DNA from: Carnobacterium gallinarum DSM 4847
GTDB lineage: Bacteria; Bacillota; Bacilli; Lactobacillales; Carnobacteriaceae
Assembly (NCBI RefSeq): GCF_000744375.1
Contig: NZ_JQLU01000005.1
Coordinates: 930,001 to 994,000, forward strand
Direction of reading: 5' to 3'
Length of the DNA: 64,000 nt
In this document: in pieces, positions 63,717 to 64,000 of the stretch
Numbering within the stretch: position 1 is the first letter of the stretch
Layout of the letters: each line of letters begins with the position of its first letter
Notes under the pieces: model-generated
What the model was told of the DNA's origin: nothing
Seen by the model: only the letters and a program-made list of their open reading frames with translations
Database searches by the model: none
Translations under genes and position numbers: made by a program

Positions 63717-64000
63717 TTAAAAATTTGCCAGAACCAGACTCTGATAAGGCTGTAACTGAATTTCATCTGTACTAATGGCTATAGCATCTTGATAATTATT
63801 CAATACTACTTGTGTAAATAGTGGATCAACTGGATAAGCTACAGATTGATCTGAGAAATTAATCAAAACCAGTACGCTTTGTCCATCAAGCTTGCGTTCA
63901 TAGGCAATGATTGCTGGTGTCGTCCCTGTAATTGGACTGAAATTGCCATAAGTTAGCACGTTTTTATATGGAGCGGTTGTACGTAATGTAATCATTTTTT
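63717..64000 (-). CDS. C-terminal end of an alpha-glucosidase (DexB-like), partial
   Basis: About 94 codons up to the window edge. YKNVLTYGNFSPI, AYERKLDGQSVLVLINFSDQ and the final LQPYQSLVLANF form the C-terminal beta domain of GH13 oligo-1,6-glucosidase/dextran glucosidase. The catalytic barrel lies beyond the window; the frame stays open to the last base, so the ATG at 63995 is most likely internal. Operon with sucrose phosphorylase. Confidence 0.75.
   Translation of the reverse strand, partial: KMITLRTTAPYKNVLTYGNFSPITGTTPAIIAYERKLDGQSVLVLINFSDQSVAYPVDPLFTQVVLNNYQDAIAISTDEIQLQPYQSLVLANF

Overview
The window is low-GC, densely coded DNA from a Gram-positive bacterium of the order Lactobacillales. 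A Carnobacterium or Enterococcus relative fits best, but this is inferred from gene content, not proven. The reasons are AGGAGG-type ribosome sites, short-spacer lipoprotein signals, a lacRABCD cluster divergent from lacFEG (tagatose-6-phosphate pathway), several PTS families, CcpA-type cre boxes, and CUT1 sugar ABC importers that lack their own ATPase.

Layout. 1-2099: a partial TcaA/YvbJ-like membrane protein and a lipoprotein. 2304-8025: an ABC importer with a GH88 unsaturated glucuronyl hydrolase, divergent from a LacI-type regulator, with three near-identical operator sites between them. 8166-9314: an AbiF-type HEPN protein preceded by a promoter and a short structured RNA ending in a U run, an abortive-infection islet of the kind recently linked to Cas13 ancestry. 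9383-16863: the complete lactose/galactose-6-phosphate cluster. 16890-25094: GH3 beta-glucosidase, ROK kinase, YesL-like protein and ABC importer, divergent from an RpiR regulator. 25241-27207: an AlbA/Schlafen-type protein and a 19-copy 20-bp minisatellite. 27280-33355: PTS EIIBC, GH65 phosphorylase, GH1 6-phospho-beta-glucosidase and a HAD phosphatase. 33427-37791: AraC and HxlR regulators and an Old-Yellow-Enzyme gene cleanly interrupted by a 1.74-kb insertion sequence. 38558-40871: a two-gene ABC-2 exporter divergent from a small secreted protein. 41095-41349: an ISL3 transposase remnant. 41598-49128: a sigma-54-controlled D-glucosaminate PTS operon (dgaR, dgaABCDEF). 49231-57336: a YhfZ-controlled polyol or ketose cluster with an orphan GatC-type EIIC. 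57574-58029: a second ISL3 remnant. 58147-61958: an operon of small secreted protein, three membrane proteins, ATPase and anchored protein. 62253-64000: sucrose phosphorylase and the C-terminus of an alpha-glucosidase.

How it fits together. Most of the window is a sugar-acquisition region. Each module has its own local regulator (LacI, DeoR, RpiR, LevR-type, YhfZ), and several promoters carry cre-like boxes that suggest global catabolite control. Accessory islets are set between the sugar modules: AbiF with its RNA, two secreted-protein/ABC loci, an IS and two decayed ISL3 copies. The parts most worth following up are the AbiF-RNA pair, the two secreted-protein/ABC loci, the YhfZ-GatC-GatD-kinase-aldolase-FAD oxidase cluster, and the minisatellite. 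All calls come from reading the sequence; no database search was run.
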